Source of the DNA: Sabellastarte sp. h YS-2021 | Lineage: Eukaryota; Annelida; Polychaeta; Sabellida; Sabellidae | Length of the DNA stretch: 64,000 nt | Reading direction: 5' to 3' | Assembly: GCA_964017235.1 (NCBI GenBank) | Contig: OZ024929.1 | Span: forward strand, 115,305,793 to 115,369,792 | In this document: piece after piece, positions 1 through 11,501 of the stretch | Numbering within the stretch: position 1 is the first letter of the stretch | Layout: the number at the start of each line of letters is the position of its first letter | Translations under genes and position numbers: made by a program | The notes under the pieces: generated by a model | What the model saw: only the letters and a program-made list of their open reading frames with translations | What the model was told of the DNA's origin: nothing | Databases searched by the model: none

Positions 1-675
1 TATGTATTTCTGCCAGTTTGTGTCATCATCTGTCCCATTATGTGGTACAGCGTCTACACTTTTGGTTCTGTGTCGTCTTGTGTGCCTGTCCAGGTTACTC
101 TTGTGACTGGTGGCATATCCACATACATCACACACATGGTCTTTTTGACCACTGTGCACCGTCACATGTCTTTTTAGCAAAGCTTTTCTGCAGAAGTTTC
201 TTCCACATTCCTCACAGAGATAGCCATTCCGATGATGCTGACCAACATGTTCCCGTAGTGCAGCTTTGTTTGCAAACACAATGTGGCAACATTCTAATAC
301 CTTTAAACAGCTTTCATGCATTGTTGTAATGTGTCGTTTCAAATTATTTTTGCGGTCAGTTATATAAGGACATTGTCCACAGCGAAATGTTCGCTTATGA
401 TGGCCTTGCTTGCTGCTGCATTTGTTGCTAGTTTTAATTCTTTTAGCAGCATTGAAATGTGTACCATATTCCTGCTTGCAGCTTGTGTTAGAATTATCTA
501 TATTATCAGACTTAACAGTATTTCTTTCTTTAAAATACTTTGGCCTATTTGCCCTGGCTATAATTTTGTCTTTATAACAATAACTATGCTTTAATGGGTA
601 CATCTTTTGGTCCCTTATATTGAGTCTTATCAAAGATGCCAAACCTTTTAGAGTATTTTCTTGTCTCATATCCAT
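1..675 (-). CDS. C2H2 zinc-finger protein, N-terminal part (runs off the left edge)
   Basis: Reading the minus strand from an ATG at 675 gives 225 uninterrupted codons to the window edge. An in-frame stop (685-687) lies just upstream, so either the ATG at 675 is the start or an intron acceptor lies between the two. The first 95 residues are basic, rich in Lys, Asn and Arg, and unrecognised. Zinc fingers follow: C99-C102-H115-H120, a degenerate one (C129, C130, H143, H147), C154-C157-H170-H174 and C182-C185-H198-H202. They are mostly of the Y/F-x-C-x2-C...L-x2-H type. This implies a nuclear DNA-binding protein, probably a transcription regulator, but the family is too large to name an orthologue. 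The second finger lacks the two residues normally between its cysteines, so it may not bind zinc. More fingers probably lie beyond the window. Confidence 0.82.
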   Translation of the reverse strand, partial: MDMRQENTLKGLASLIRLNIRDQKMYPLKHSYCYKDKIIARANRPKYFKERNTVKSDNIDNSNTSCKQEYGTHFNAAKRIKTSNKCSSKQGHHKRTFRCGQCPYITDRKNNLKRHITTMHESCLKVLECCHIVFANKAALREHVGQHHRNGYLCEECGRNFCRKALLKRHVTVHSGQKDHVCDVCGYATSHKSNLDRHTRRHRTKSVDAVPHNGTDDDTNWQKYI

Positions 676-1401
676 AAATTTCACTATTTAATTATTTTGC
701 ACAATATCAAGTCCACATGTGTATATATTAAGACATTTAAGTGCATCCACAGAAAGTATCCATTTAAAACATTGAAAATAAGTGAATATGTAATAGAAAC
801 TGACTAATTGCTTATCAAATACAAACAGCAAAAAAGTGTAAGTGGTTTCATTAACTCAGTACCAAATTACCCCTACCTTGGCAAAGAACCAGAGTGCCAC
901 TCAACACATTCAGAGACCATTCCCATTCTGCTTCCTATTTTGTGATTGGTTGCTTTTGCACAAAAATGATTATTTTCTTCAGTCGCCATTGGGCAAACCA
1001 CTGAAAGTGGGAGGATGCATTTCTTTATTAATTCTACAGGCTCCTACAAAAGCTTTCCCCGGAGAGAGCGTCTTACATTATTTATGATTGCCTCACATTA
1101 TAAAATACTGTAATCAGTATTAGTACATAATTTATAAGATGTGTACTTTTATACCAATACTATTTTATCATTCTTATAAAATGAGAACTCTCTATAGCTT
1201 TCTTCTACATGCAATAACAAAATGAGTTGAATATATCTTATTTTATTTCCGACTTATTATAGTGTTCAATGGATGAAATCATTGTTGCTTTTGTAAAAAT
1301 ATCACATTTCAGTTATTTCATTTGACAGCTTCTCACAAAGGAAAAGAAGCCACAAGATTCTCTCATATTGACACATCATTATTCCCCTTTATGGTTCTGT
1401 T
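676..1401. other. Upstream flank of the zinc-finger gene; nothing recognised
   Basis: AT-rich sequence between the zinc-finger exon and the inverted-repeat element. I see no conserved coding, clear promoter motif or repeat. It could be 5' untranslated sequence, an intron or promoter of the zinc-finger gene. Confidence 0.4.
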
Positions 1402-2302
1402 AGGCCTCAACTCGCAATCTAGAACATCTCGAGATTGTCCTCGCACAAACTCAAGATCTTGAGTTGAGCCAAACATCTCGAGATTGGGCTGCACAAACTT
1501 AAGATCAATTTAATATAATATTCTACATACTCCATCTAGAATTTAATTTGGTAAAATACCCCATATAATTTATATGGAGTTGCTTTAGTTCTATTACCTA
1601 TTGTGATAAAGGGAAGGCCATGGAAGTTTATTTTAAATGTTTTATTGGAAAGGATTATATCATATTAAACAAAGGTATCAAATGAAAAGCTTTTGATAAT
1701 CTAATCAAATAGTTTTTTTTATGTGTTTTGTGAACTTTCGCTAAATTGTGAATTGCACTTGAATTGTTTGTTTGGCACATAAATATGCAACTGTACAGTG
1801 TTTATCGAAAAAGTCTTTGATTATCTAATTAAAGCATCTTGTTTTTTTTTTATTTTTGGTCTGAACTTCCCTTAGGTTGTGAATTGCACTTCTGTAATTG
1901 TCAGTGTTTTGTCAGATCTTTTCCTTCTGTAAGTTATCAAATGCACTTTTTAAAAATTGTCTTTTGTGTGTGACATAATCCTCATATTAAAATGTTCATG
2001 TGCGAGGATTGATACTTACTGGAACCATTATAATCGCAATATATATACACAATAACACCACCGTTACAAGGACAGGAAGGGCTACTAAACATCAAACAGC
2101 TCAGTGATGACAATTGGCCAATCAGGTGATAGGGGGCCTCAACTGATTAGCAAGTCACAGCTCCACGTAAAATATCTTGAGTTTGTGCAGCCTAATTTCG
2201 AGTTGGGAGTCCCATCTCAAGATGTTTGCCTCAACTCAAGATCTTGAGTTTGTGCAAGGACAACCTCAAGATGTTCCCAATCGTAAGTTAGTGCTCAACA
2301 TC
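1402..2302. mobile_element. Non-autonomous element with about 100-bp terminal inverted repeats
   Basis: The segment near 1405-1505 reads as the reverse complement of 2170-2302 with roughly 80-85% agreement by eye. Both ends repeat variants of CTCAAGATCTTGAGTTGAG and 'GCACAAACTCAAGAT'. The middle is AT-rich and noncoding. Long inverted ends around about 700 bp of noncoding DNA fit a MITE or foldback element. I could not identify a target-site duplication, so the superfamily is open. Confidence 0.7.
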
Positions 2303-2447
2303 TCTACCTATTCATGGGGGTCATCCTAACATAATTACCATGCATCTATAAAGTTGAACTCTTTGGCAGTCTTCTACTTTATAACCTATGGTTTATTACT
2401 ACAAATTGCACCTCAAATCAGCCCTTAACCTAGCCTTCTTTCAGGCT

Positions 2448-2722
2448 GTATTTAGAGAATTTATTTGGATGGCTTTGTTAGTTATTTTAAATTACTGTTT
2501 TACATCACGCCTAGTACCTTATCAGTTATACTGTGATGGCTAGTTAACAGGGCAGCGGAAATTAATACATATAGTTATTCAAGGTTTTATACTGTACACT
2601 GCCAACCAATGGCAAACAACTACCATCTTTCCGACATGAGGTCAGACTGGGATTCAAACTCTGATCTCAGAGATGGAAGGAGAGTGTGTATAACTTACCA
2701 CTGTGCCACCGTGGCCTCATAG
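2448..2722 (-). mobile_element. tRNA-derived SINE
   Basis: Read on the minus strand, the head has an A-box-like TGGCACAGTGG and a B-box-like GTTTGAATCCC. These are followed by a body shared with the copies at 34729-34950 and 39777-40010 (the 'GGTAGTTG...TTTACAGTGCA...ACCTTGA' type). This is RNA polymerase III promoter architecture. The copy is diverged. Confidence 0.65.
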
Positions 2723-2865
2723 GCAGAGGGTCCCAACCATAGTTGTGTGAAGGTATAATTGAGACATACCAGAATTCTTTCCATGGGACAATTCCATTTG
2801 GTGGGATGTGTTTAATGCCACAGGAACAGGAAATAGGCACTGACCATTTACACTACAATCATTGT

Positions 2866-3030
2866 CAAAGTTTAGTTTATTTAGTGTTTTACATTATGCC
2901 TTATCAGATTTTTGTGTTGGGCAGAGGAAATCAGTACACACAATTGGTCAAGATTCTGTACTATTAACTGCCGACCATTGACAAGCAACTTTGACATGTA
3001 CTATTAACTGCCGACCATTGGGGGTGAGGG
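2866..3030 (-). mobile_element. SINE fragment (3' body only) with a 40-bp local duplication
   Basis: It matches the 3' body of the SINE family seen at 39777-40010: the 'TTTACATTATGCC', 'GGCAGAGGAAATCAGTACA' and 'ACTGCCGACCATTG' blocks. The tRNA-like head is missing. The block TACTATTAACTGCCGACCAT occurs twice, 40 bp apart (about 2958 and 2998), a small direct duplication at the broken end. Confidence 0.5.
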
Positions 3031-3544
3031 TAGTGTAACACTGTCTATTTGTTTGTCTGTGCATATATATAAAAAAACTGTACATCAGATCAGGGATTTT
3101 CACACAATGTGGGGTCTACCCTTGGCTCGGTCCTCAAAGATGATCTAGACCTGCATAGAAACACCAAAATTTTATCTATGACTTTTCGCCAGTCTCCGGT
3201 TCCAGATCCCCTAGTCAGACTTTATATTCTATCAGGCACTGTTTGTTTTACACAAGTTTATCTTTTCTACAGCATAAACTATTGATTGATGTGGCCAGCT
3301 TAATGTGCAGTCTACACATTACCTAGATGGCCCAGTTAAAATGAATAGTACAGTGTCTATTATTCTATCTTAGAATAACAGAATATCATTTAGATGATAG
3401 AAAGCATCTCACAAGTCCACACAACTCTTGATATGGTTAGGTATAACAGGCACCATTGTCATATTGGGTTAGTGCATGTGTTAGTAAGATTACACACAGT
3501 TGATGGCATATATTCAGAATTTTACAGATATTCTCAGGTTCAAA
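3031..3544. other. Intergenic, nothing recognised
   Basis: AT-rich unique-looking sequence between the SINE fragment and the first 147-bp satellite element. No supported gene or repeat. Confidence 0.4.
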
Positions 3545-5015
3545 TAAAATAGCCACAGAGAGGCCCGTAACCCACAGCCCGGGGAAATATTTTTCAACAC
3601 GATGAGATATAGAAATACTGAAACAGTACAAAGATTGGGATACTTTCAGTGCAGCCTCAGTTATATAAAGGTCCAAATAATGTTTAAGTAGAGAAAAATG
3701 ATGTCTAAGAGAAAGAATTTGTATATAAAGATAAAGTATTAAAGCAAGACAATTCAATAGCAAGATGACAGCATTAATCAGTAAACTAAAATTATGACGC
3801 TGTAAAATTTATTAACTGGACAATAGATGTCAATGGAAATAGCACAATTATGTAAAAGTACAAATAATAATCAGTTGCAGCAATCCATATGAGATCTTTG
3901 TCATAAGAGAAACATGTCTCAAGTATGGCAAGTGCCACACACTTTGGCAGAGCCAAGGTTAAAGGTCACACCATGATGCACACCTACACAAGGTCAAAGG
4001 TCAAATCAATATCCCAGTCCCTATCAAGTATCAACTTCCTACAATATACATTTTCCAAGATATAGCCCAGACAAGATTTTATAATTTAAGGTCACCACGG
4101 CAAGGTCAAAGGTCAAAATAAATCAAGGTCACACCATAACGTTGCACACCTACACCCCCTAACCAATGTCCCTACCAAGTATCAACTTCCTACACCTTAC
4201 GGTTTCCAAGATATAGCCCGGACAAGATGTCATAGGTCAAGCTCACGACGGCAAGGTCAAAGGTCAAATCAAGGTCACACCATGATGTTGCACACTTACA
4301 ACCCCTAACCAATGTCTCTACCAAGTATCAACTTCCTACACTTTACAGTTTCCGAGATATAGCCCACACAAGATTTTAAAGGTCAAGGTCACTATGGCAA
4401 GGTCAAAGGTCAAATCAAGGTCACACCATGACGTTGCACACCTACACCCCCTAACCAATGTTCCTACCAAGTATCACCTTCCTGCACCTTACGGTTTCTG
4501 AGATATAGCCCGGACAAGATTTTATAGGTCAAGGTCACAATGGCAAGGTCAAATCAAGGTCACACCATGATGTTGCACACCTACACCCCTTAACCAATGT
4601 TCCTACCAAGTATCACCTTCCTGCACCTTATGGTTTCTGAGATATAGCTCGGACAAGATTTTATAGGTCAAGGTCACCATGGCAAGGTCGAAGGTCAAAT
4701 CAAGGTCACCATGATGTTGCAAACCTACACCCCTAACCAATGTCCCTACCAAGTGTCAACTTCCTACACCTTACAGTTTCCTGAGATATAGCCCGGACAA
4801 GATTTTCAAACTCAAGGTCATTCTGGAAAGGTCAAAGGTCAAATCAAGGTCACACCATGATGTTGCACACCTACAACCCCCAACTAATGTCCCTACCAAG
4901 TATCAACTTCCTACACCTTATAGTTTCTGAGATACAGCACGAACAAACTTTTACCGACACCCACCTACCCACCCGGGCACCATGGGGGAATACAATACCC
5001 TGACAGCCCTTAAGT
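3545..5015 (+). mobile_element. Helentron-like element A with an internal 147-bp satellite
   Basis: The leader (about 3545-3850) is shared with elements at 18155 and 41831: 'CCCGTA(A)CCCACAGCC', then 'GAGATATAGAA', then 'ATAAAGGTCCAAA'. A tandem array follows (3930-4940) of about seven 146-147-bp units. The right end is a short C-rich run, then 'CACCATGGGGGAA' and 'ACAGCCCTTAAG'. Compared with element C, the right half of the terminal hairpin is missing. The structure resembles non-autonomous Helitron/Helentron elements with internal tandem repeats; that class is an inference from architecture. Confidence 0.65.
3930..4940 (+). repeat. 147-bp satellite array A (about 7 units)
   Basis: Each unit reads: a purine run of AGGTCA copies, 'CACACCATGA', 'TTGCACACCTACA', 'AACCAATGT', 'CCTACCAAGTATCAACTTCC', 'GAGATATAGCCCGGACAAGA'. 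Spacing is 146-147 bp. A direct repeat AGGTCAAAGGTCA is visible, for example at 4103-4115, and recurs in most units. Confidence 0.9.
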
Positions 5016-5637
5016 TACCCTATACTGTGTACCAATACCACATATAGATTCATGCTGACACCACTGATCTTTAAAATGGCTTTGAATTTTAGGACCAACA
5101 AAAATTGGAAAATTTGTCTGTGATTATTGGTCATCTGTACACAATCTTGACCGACCTAAGCATGCCTGCCCATATGGCTGTCATGCACTGTAACATTATG
5201 AATAAATTAGTTTGACCATAATGTTAAAAATGAAACAATAGTACATTAAACTATATTTTATATGTGAATTTGACAAAAAAATGGCTTGTGTCCAATGACC
5301 TACCTTTTCTATATCAACATCTAGCAAAATCATAAAAATACATTTATGTAGGTTTTTTGGTGTATGCCACTCACAGTATTTTATACTCATATAAATTGCC
5401 AATACAAGTGGCTAACAGTGCAAAAGCCTGACCATCTAACCTTTCACATTTCCATACATGCCCTACCTCTCAAATGTTGAAGGTGAGGTACATGCTCAAG
5501 TAAATGAGCCTAATTCCACATCAGCGACTGAACATAAGAGGTATGCAATTTTTAACTCTGGGGATATCTATAACAGATCCTGTCAAAGCAGGCAGAAGGA
5601 TGGAACATCACAAACACATTTGATTTGTCCCATTCAA
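5016..5637. other. Intergenic, nothing recognised
   Basis: AT-rich sequence with no coding pattern. Short open frames on both strands overlap each other without homology, so they are left uncalled. Confidence 0.4.
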
Positions 5638-5815
5638 AAGGATTGGTTGTCTGGACTCTGTGGGAAAGTTGGTAGTTGCTTACGGATACCCGACAGTTTA
5701 CAGTGCAAAATCTTGACCAACTGCTATGTACTGGTTTCATCTTCCCTTAAAACTAGCCACTGTGATATAACCTATACAATGTGAAAAATAAATAAATAGG
5801 TAAATAAATAAGTAA
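5638..5815 (+). mobile_element. SINE fragment, plus strand
   Basis: It contains the body of the SINE family seen at 34729: 'AGTTGGTAGTTGCTTACGGA', 'CAGTTTACAGTGCAAAATCT', 'TGACCAACTGCTATGTACTG'. It ends in a run of AAATAAATA repeats as a SINE tail would. The tRNA-like head is absent or unrecognisable. Confidence 0.55.
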
Positions 5816-6079
5816 TAGTAAGTATGTACGAAGCATTTATAAAGTGCCGAAATTAATGTAAACATCCTCTAAAGCACTATGTCCAAAAAGGGATAGTCCA
5901 GATCCAAGAAGCAGGTCAGTACCCATATTGGCGTCTGATAGGGGAGATAGGCTATGGTGTAGGATAGGCTAATCTGAAAAGATAGTTTTCAACTGTTTTC
6001 TGAGTCCAGAGATACTTTCCACCATTCTAATGGCTTGAGAGAGCTTGTTCCACTCTGTGGGAGCAGCTACTGCGAAACT

Positions 6080-6900
6080 GCACAACCCTGAGTGTTTACA
6101 GCATATTTTGCCCTGTAACTTGGAAATGGTAAGTCTGAGAAGTTTCAAACTGTATTAGATATAAATTCTATGTGTAATCTTTGTATGTGACAGATTTTAA
6201 GTCTGAAGCTTTAATTTGAAGGTCACATTGAGGTCTGTAAAAGGCCCACAGAGACCCAATATTTGGACTTTTTGCCACTTTTAAGCCCTGTGACTGTTAA
6301 ACTATGTGACTGATAGAGCTGAAATCCAATCTGGGAATATATTATTATGTTCTTTTTACATGTGCCAAAATGTAGGCCTTTAATAGACATTTAACCCGTG
6401 TATGAGGACCATAAACACCCACCCGAGTGACCCTTTTAAGACATTTTTCACATATTTTGCCCTGTAACTTGGAAATGGTAAGTCTGAGAAGTTTTAAACT
6501 GTATTAGATATAGATTCCATGTGTAATCTTTGTATGTGACAGATTTTAAGTCTCAAGCTTTAATTTGAAGGTCACATTGAGGTTTCTAAAAGGCCTACAG
6601 AGACCCAATATTCAGACTTTTTGCCACTTTTAAGCCCTGTGACTGTTAAACTATGTGACTGATAGAGCTGAAATCTCATCTGGGAATATATTATTATGTT
6701 CTTTTACATGTGCCGAAAATCAGGGCTTTTAGTAGACATTTAACCTGTTTATGAGGACCATAGGCACTCACTCAAGTGACCTTTTTGACATTTTTTTCTG
6801 TATTTTGCCCTGTAATTTGGAAATGCTAGTGTGACGAGTCTAAAACTGCATTATATATAATTTTTGTTTTTTATCTATGTCCCCAAAAAGTTTCAGATCT
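6080..6900 (+). repeat. 350-bp tandem repeat, plus orientation (about 2.3 units)
   Basis: The phrase 'ATATTTTGCCCTGTAA' begins units at about 6102, 6449 and 6803, a spacing of about 347-354 bp. Units share 'AGGTCACATTGAGGT', 'GACTTTTTGCCACTTTTAAG' and 'ACATGTGCC'. The same unit occurs in reverse orientation at 27470-29420 in the last TTI1 intron. Confidence 0.85.
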
Positions 6901-7279
6901 GTAGTTTAATTGCTAAGGTAACTTTAATGGTTTGCCATGGTTTGTTCTCCACGGTTTGCCAAAATGCTGTAGGGCTTTTCTCCATGGGCATCAAAAAGTG
7001 TAGGGCTTTTCTCCAATAGAGCTTTTCTCTGTACTCCATAAAACCTGGCATATGTAGCACTATATAAACCAAAACTTCATTTTGTTTGCAAGGAACTGAA
7101 AAGTGATATTGCCAGATCTTACTGTTTCTTCTTATTATAACTGAAATTGTGAAACCAGCTTTAATTTACTTTGTAAAAGGCTTGGAAGGATACATGTCAA
7201 ATTATAAAGAAAAAAATCTAATTGCATATTTGTTTTATAATATTTCATCTATCCACTAATATATTAAAACACAGAAACA

Positions 7280-7945
7280 GATAAACTTGTATGTGGACCT
7301 TTACCCACAAGGACTCTTGTCCACAAGACCTTTGCCCACAAAGGACTTTGCCCACCACATTTTTACAGGGGAGGAACTTTGCATAAAATAATGATGTGAA
7401 ATAATATCCACAAAATTAGCTTTTTAATGTATTATTGAAGTGTATAATAAAGTGTACAATATCTACCATAAAGAAGGTCAGCTTCTTATTATATTATTGA
7501 ATTATAAGTATGTAATGTTACAATGTTATAATATTCTCAAAGACTGTTGGACTTTCTTGAAACCTTTTTTGTATACATGTGTTCTACATTGCAAAGGTTT
7601 TTGGCCACCTCTGGTAATTTTATTGTTTCCATTTTGCAGTACTACGTAAATCTATCAACAGTGAATTAAATGCTAATAAAATCATTTTACATGCTTTATA
7701 TGATGCAACTTAGGAAGTTCAGTTGATGTTTATCTCTTTCAACACTATATTTCCTGAGTAGTTATCTAAATGGAGTATTGATTGATCAATTGATTGATAA
7801 AAACTGAAAATGTCTATGTGGTTAGAAAAATTTCTATTGTGGGTGAACATCCTACCCTGTCAGATTGTTGTGGGCAAAGCGCCTGTGAATAGAGTTTGCA
7901 TTGGGAAAAGCTCTTGTGGGCATAGTTCCTGCATTCGCATCTGAT
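7280..7945. repeat. Inverted pair of 'TTGCCCACAAG' motif clusters
   Basis: A cluster at 7295-7370 repeats 'CCCACAAGG' and 'TTTGCCCACA'. A cluster at 7840-7940 carries the reverse complement ('TGTGGGCAAAG', 'TTGTGGGCATAG'). The arms are diverged and flank about 450 bp of AT-rich DNA. It may be a decayed inverted-repeat transposon, or the end of a larger element. Confidence 0.4.
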
Positions 7946-8089
7946 GTCTGGGGATACAATTTTGCTTGCAAAATAAAGATATTGTAGATGGAATTACTCA
8001 AGTTCTTATATAAGTGGTTGATTATGTTTTCCCTCAAAATTATATCACACAGAAGGGGTATCATGGAAAGTACCCAGTCAAAAAATGTG

Positions 8090-8140
8090 GTGTGAGTGAT
8101 GACCTGTCTGGGGATATTTTGGCACCGAGTTGGCCCAATC
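8090..8140 (-). repeat. Element end shared in inverse with 26287-26335
   Basis: The block 'GTGATGACCTGTCTGGGGAT' with 'CGAGTTGGCCCAATCTAGTT' is the reverse complement of the sequence at 26287-26335. The 26287 copy is the presumed left end of a Helentron-like element in the last TTI1 intron, so this is probably the end of a related copy in the opposite orientation. Confidence 0.55.
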
Positions 8141-8289
8141 TAGTTTGTATAATGATTGTGAGTAATATGTTGTGTGCAAACAAAATAATAAAACAATGTC
8201 ACCATATACAGTGCATAAACCTGTCTCAAGGTTAATTTTAGGGTTAAAATAGCCTTAACATTCCTTTTATTGATATTCTATAACTCTAT

Positions 8290-8470
8290 GTTACTAATCA
8301 CAATGGGGGTAGATTCTGGGAGGAGGGAGTAGATTCTGATGGGGTCCATAATCTACCCCAGGGTATACTTTGGAATCTACACCGGGGTAGATTCTGGGCC
8401 CTCCCAAAATCTACCTGGGTATAAAATGAAGGGGGGTATAATCTGGGGGCTTACACCAGGAAGGTCTAAA
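8290..8470. repeat. Cluster of short inverted GTAGATTCTGGG motifs
   Basis: 'GTAGATTCTGGG' and its reverse complement 'CCCAGAATCTAC'-like forms occur several times within 180 bp, with runs of G and C. The stretch can fold on itself. No coding or known family recognised. Confidence 0.45.
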
Positions 8471-10676
8471 CTTGGTATTACACTGTAAAGACAAACCATA
8501 ACTCCCTTAAGATTAGTTGTACCTTCCATATGCTCGGAAAGAATGGTGCTGAAGACTTTGGAGTGAAATGGTCACTCATAACAGCTTTAAAAGTGTTTAC
8601 TGATTTCAATAAGCATCCACAACCATTATGACACAGAGCAGTTTATGTCATATTTTGAACTTAGCTAACTTGTTTTAACTTGACTAAAAGTTAGCCAGGT
8701 TCAAGGCTAGTTACCATGGTCTCAACAATTAGCAGGACTCAAAATTCGAACCAACGCCAGTTTAATTAAGTAAATCACTGGCTGGTTTTGTGTAATAGAT
8801 TAGCAATTTGGTTTTACAAGCACTAAAAGTTTTGTAAGAGACCCGTCATTTTGTGTGCACCTCCAATACAGCCCCTTTTTATCTTGAGTTCTTCACAACA
8901 AACAGGAGAAGTAAACAAGCTAGAGAGTGCACGCCATCTTCCCATCAGTCTTTATGTTCCCCCCCGGGAGGGTGGGGTGGGGTGTTAGAGCATGGGGTGA
9001 ATTAGTACACAAGATGATAGGAGGGGGTAATCAGCAGGAGGGTAGCAGTGGTCTTGATAAGCCCTACACTAGAAAATAAATTCTCTTATTCCCTCAATTA
9101 TTAGGCAAAAATGTTCTATACTGTACAATCAGTCTGATACAATGGATCATTAAAATAATCATAACTTGTCATATTAACATTAAAAGTGACAGTGGAATTG
9201 TGTTTTACAACACTCACAATTTGCATGTTACTACAGTTATATGCATCATGAAGTATTACCAATAAATGCTTCAAGAAAGCACTAAACCCTGACTTTGATT
9301 TTGTATATCCAAATCGGATACTTTTTGATATTTCTTTGCAGATTCAAGAAACATTAACAAGTACTATTCAGTCGGGATTCTCTTTATATTTATTTACGGT
9401 ATGTACCATTTACTTAGGATAACAAAATCAATTACAAAATCTAATCTAATGTTGACTATTATAGCCTTTAATCTCCATCAAGTGACAGACTCAAAGGTGC
9501 AACTGAGCATAAAACAACTATTTTTTACACAAACTTACCAAATATGATTTTATATATTGCAAAGTAATATTTGAAAGTTAATGTAGTTTATATAAAAAGT
9601 CATGTCAAGATGGCAATAGTATTCACAAAACTGCTTTAGAGCTTCATTTAGATGGGTTTATTATTGTTTTTAACACATCAGATAGGACACATGACAATGG
9701 AAATTAAGAGACAGGAGGAAAGTAATCCATACTATTTGTTCAGCATGCATCGGTAAACAACTGCCAGCATCCCCACTTAGGATCAGTTATTGGCCATCTA
9801 CTCTGTGAAAATATTTAAGATGAATTAATTATGCCTGTAGAAACTCATCTATTTATGGTGGTATTAGAATTTTTATTATTAAACCTTTATCAGTGATTCA
9901 GCTGGTGGAGTCATAATTTATAGATTTCTGTCAGTTTTAAGCCTCGAGGAAAGGTTATATGCTATGACTGAAAGAGTTACAAAAGGAGATGACTTGGTGA
10001 ATGAGAGTTCATTTACACCAGTTAGTTGACATCAGGTATTCAGCAAATGTCAGGCTACCTCCAATGTGATCTGAACAGGAATTTGATGTATTAGCCCATA
10101 TTACATGAATGAAAGGAGGAAAGTTCAATTAATCAGTTAATTGTAAAAAAAATAATATTAAAAAATACTGGAAAAAGAGGTAGAAAAAAATGTTAAATGC
10201 AATATGCTGTTTATTATAAATTGTCTAAATAAACCAGAATCATTAATCATAAGATTTGTATGACATAATAAAGAACATAGTCATTTTTGTTGTATCTCTG
10301 AGACTCTCTAATTTTCTTCAAAAGTAGGGGACAATGAAAGTGATTTCATTTAAGTCATGAGGTATGAAAGCTGAAGGGCACATGGTAAAAGTAATTGAGA
10401 CTTGTTTGCATATAAAAACTCACAAAACATCTTGCATGATAAAGCATAATTTTCAACCAAATTATCTCTAGACAGAAATGAAAGAAATATTGACAGAAGC
10501 CGAAAGAGGTCAACTCAGAGAGTCCAAAGTGGTTTAAAATACGATGAGTTGGTTGTTCCACAAAAAGACAAAATATGAACTTTACCTACTTTCATACACA
10601 GCCTCTGATGAGAAAGCTTACCCTATTTGAAATACATTTGTGAGAAAGAATTATATACAAGAGTATAAGGCCAATT
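8471..10676. other. Intergenic AT-rich stretch, nothing recognised
   Basis: About 2.2 kb without a supported gene, array or transposon. A small G/C-rich patch (about 8958-8990) and A/T runs are present. Open frames here are short and show no family resemblance. Confidence 0.4.
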
Positions 10677-10897
10677 GTAACAAATTTTATTGTAATTTAA
10701 CTTTTTGTAAGTTAAATACTTACCTTATCCTCACAAATGCTTACTTGGTTTTGTGGAGGCAAAACGCGGCGACCAACAAGAATATTTAAAATTTGTTCTT
10801 GTTCGAGAGGTGAACCCCGTAGTTAGTGATAGGTGCGCATGCGCACAACCCATTGTCGGTTGGACTTTGTCGAGAGATCCTCATTTAATTTTTGGTC
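10677..10897. repeat. Left inverted terminal repeat of the DIRS element
   Basis: Positions 10720-10897 (178 bp) are the reverse complement of 16012-16189 with about one mismatch seen near the inner edge. The 43 bases outside it (10677-10719) are not in the right repeat but are complementary to the first part of the internal region at 10943-11002. The repeat holds the perfect palindrome GTGCGCATGCGCAC at 10833-10846. Confidence 0.9.
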
Positions 10898-10942
10898 CCC
10901 TATGAAAACAAACTTGTGAGGGGAGGAAGGGTGGGTCTGTCC

Positions 10943-11046
10943 TTGTGAGGATAAGGTAAGTATTTAACTTACAAAAAGTTAAATTACAATAAAATTTGTT
11001 ACATTTTATTGCGTAAAATAGCCTTACCTTATCCTCACAAATGCTT
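10943..11046. repeat. Internal complementary region of the DIRS element
   Basis: The first part (10943-11002) is the reverse complement of the left outer terminus and adjoining repeat. The second part (11003-11046) is the reverse complement of the right outer terminus. The two meet at about 11002/11003. In DIRS replication this region is thought to template the joining of both ends into a circle. Confidence 0.88.
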
Positions 11047-11501
11047 GATTCCAACCCTAACAGGAGGAGGGGTTTGTTTTGAAACCTCCCTGTTAATAGA
11101 CTATGGGGTTCACCATAAAAGCATTTGAAGGAGAGGATAAGATAAGCTTAAGAACGCTGCACTAAGATTACTCATTACTGTGAAAATCTGTGAATATAAG
11201 TAATGAATGCTAACCTCATGAATATTCATGATGCACTGTTGTTGTTGACACTTGATTCAATTGGTATGTGCTATCTTACAGCTACCCATCACCGATTAAC
11301 TGAATGGTCGGGGATGGCTTCCTGGGTCCCTCGAGCAAGATGCCGTCATCCACCAGAAAGGCACCCCCAAGCTGACTTCTATGGCTCCTTAAATACAGTC
11401 ATGGGGCCATCTGAAAAAAGAAGATAAATGTCAGTACAAGCTACTGGTATGGCTGAAGACATGTAAGTATGTAGAACATATGAAAAACATGGAAAACATA
11501 C

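Noticed and set aside
18..594. Plus-strand His/Cys-rich frames at the left edge
   Set aside because: They are antisense to the zinc-finger exon, which explains their composition.
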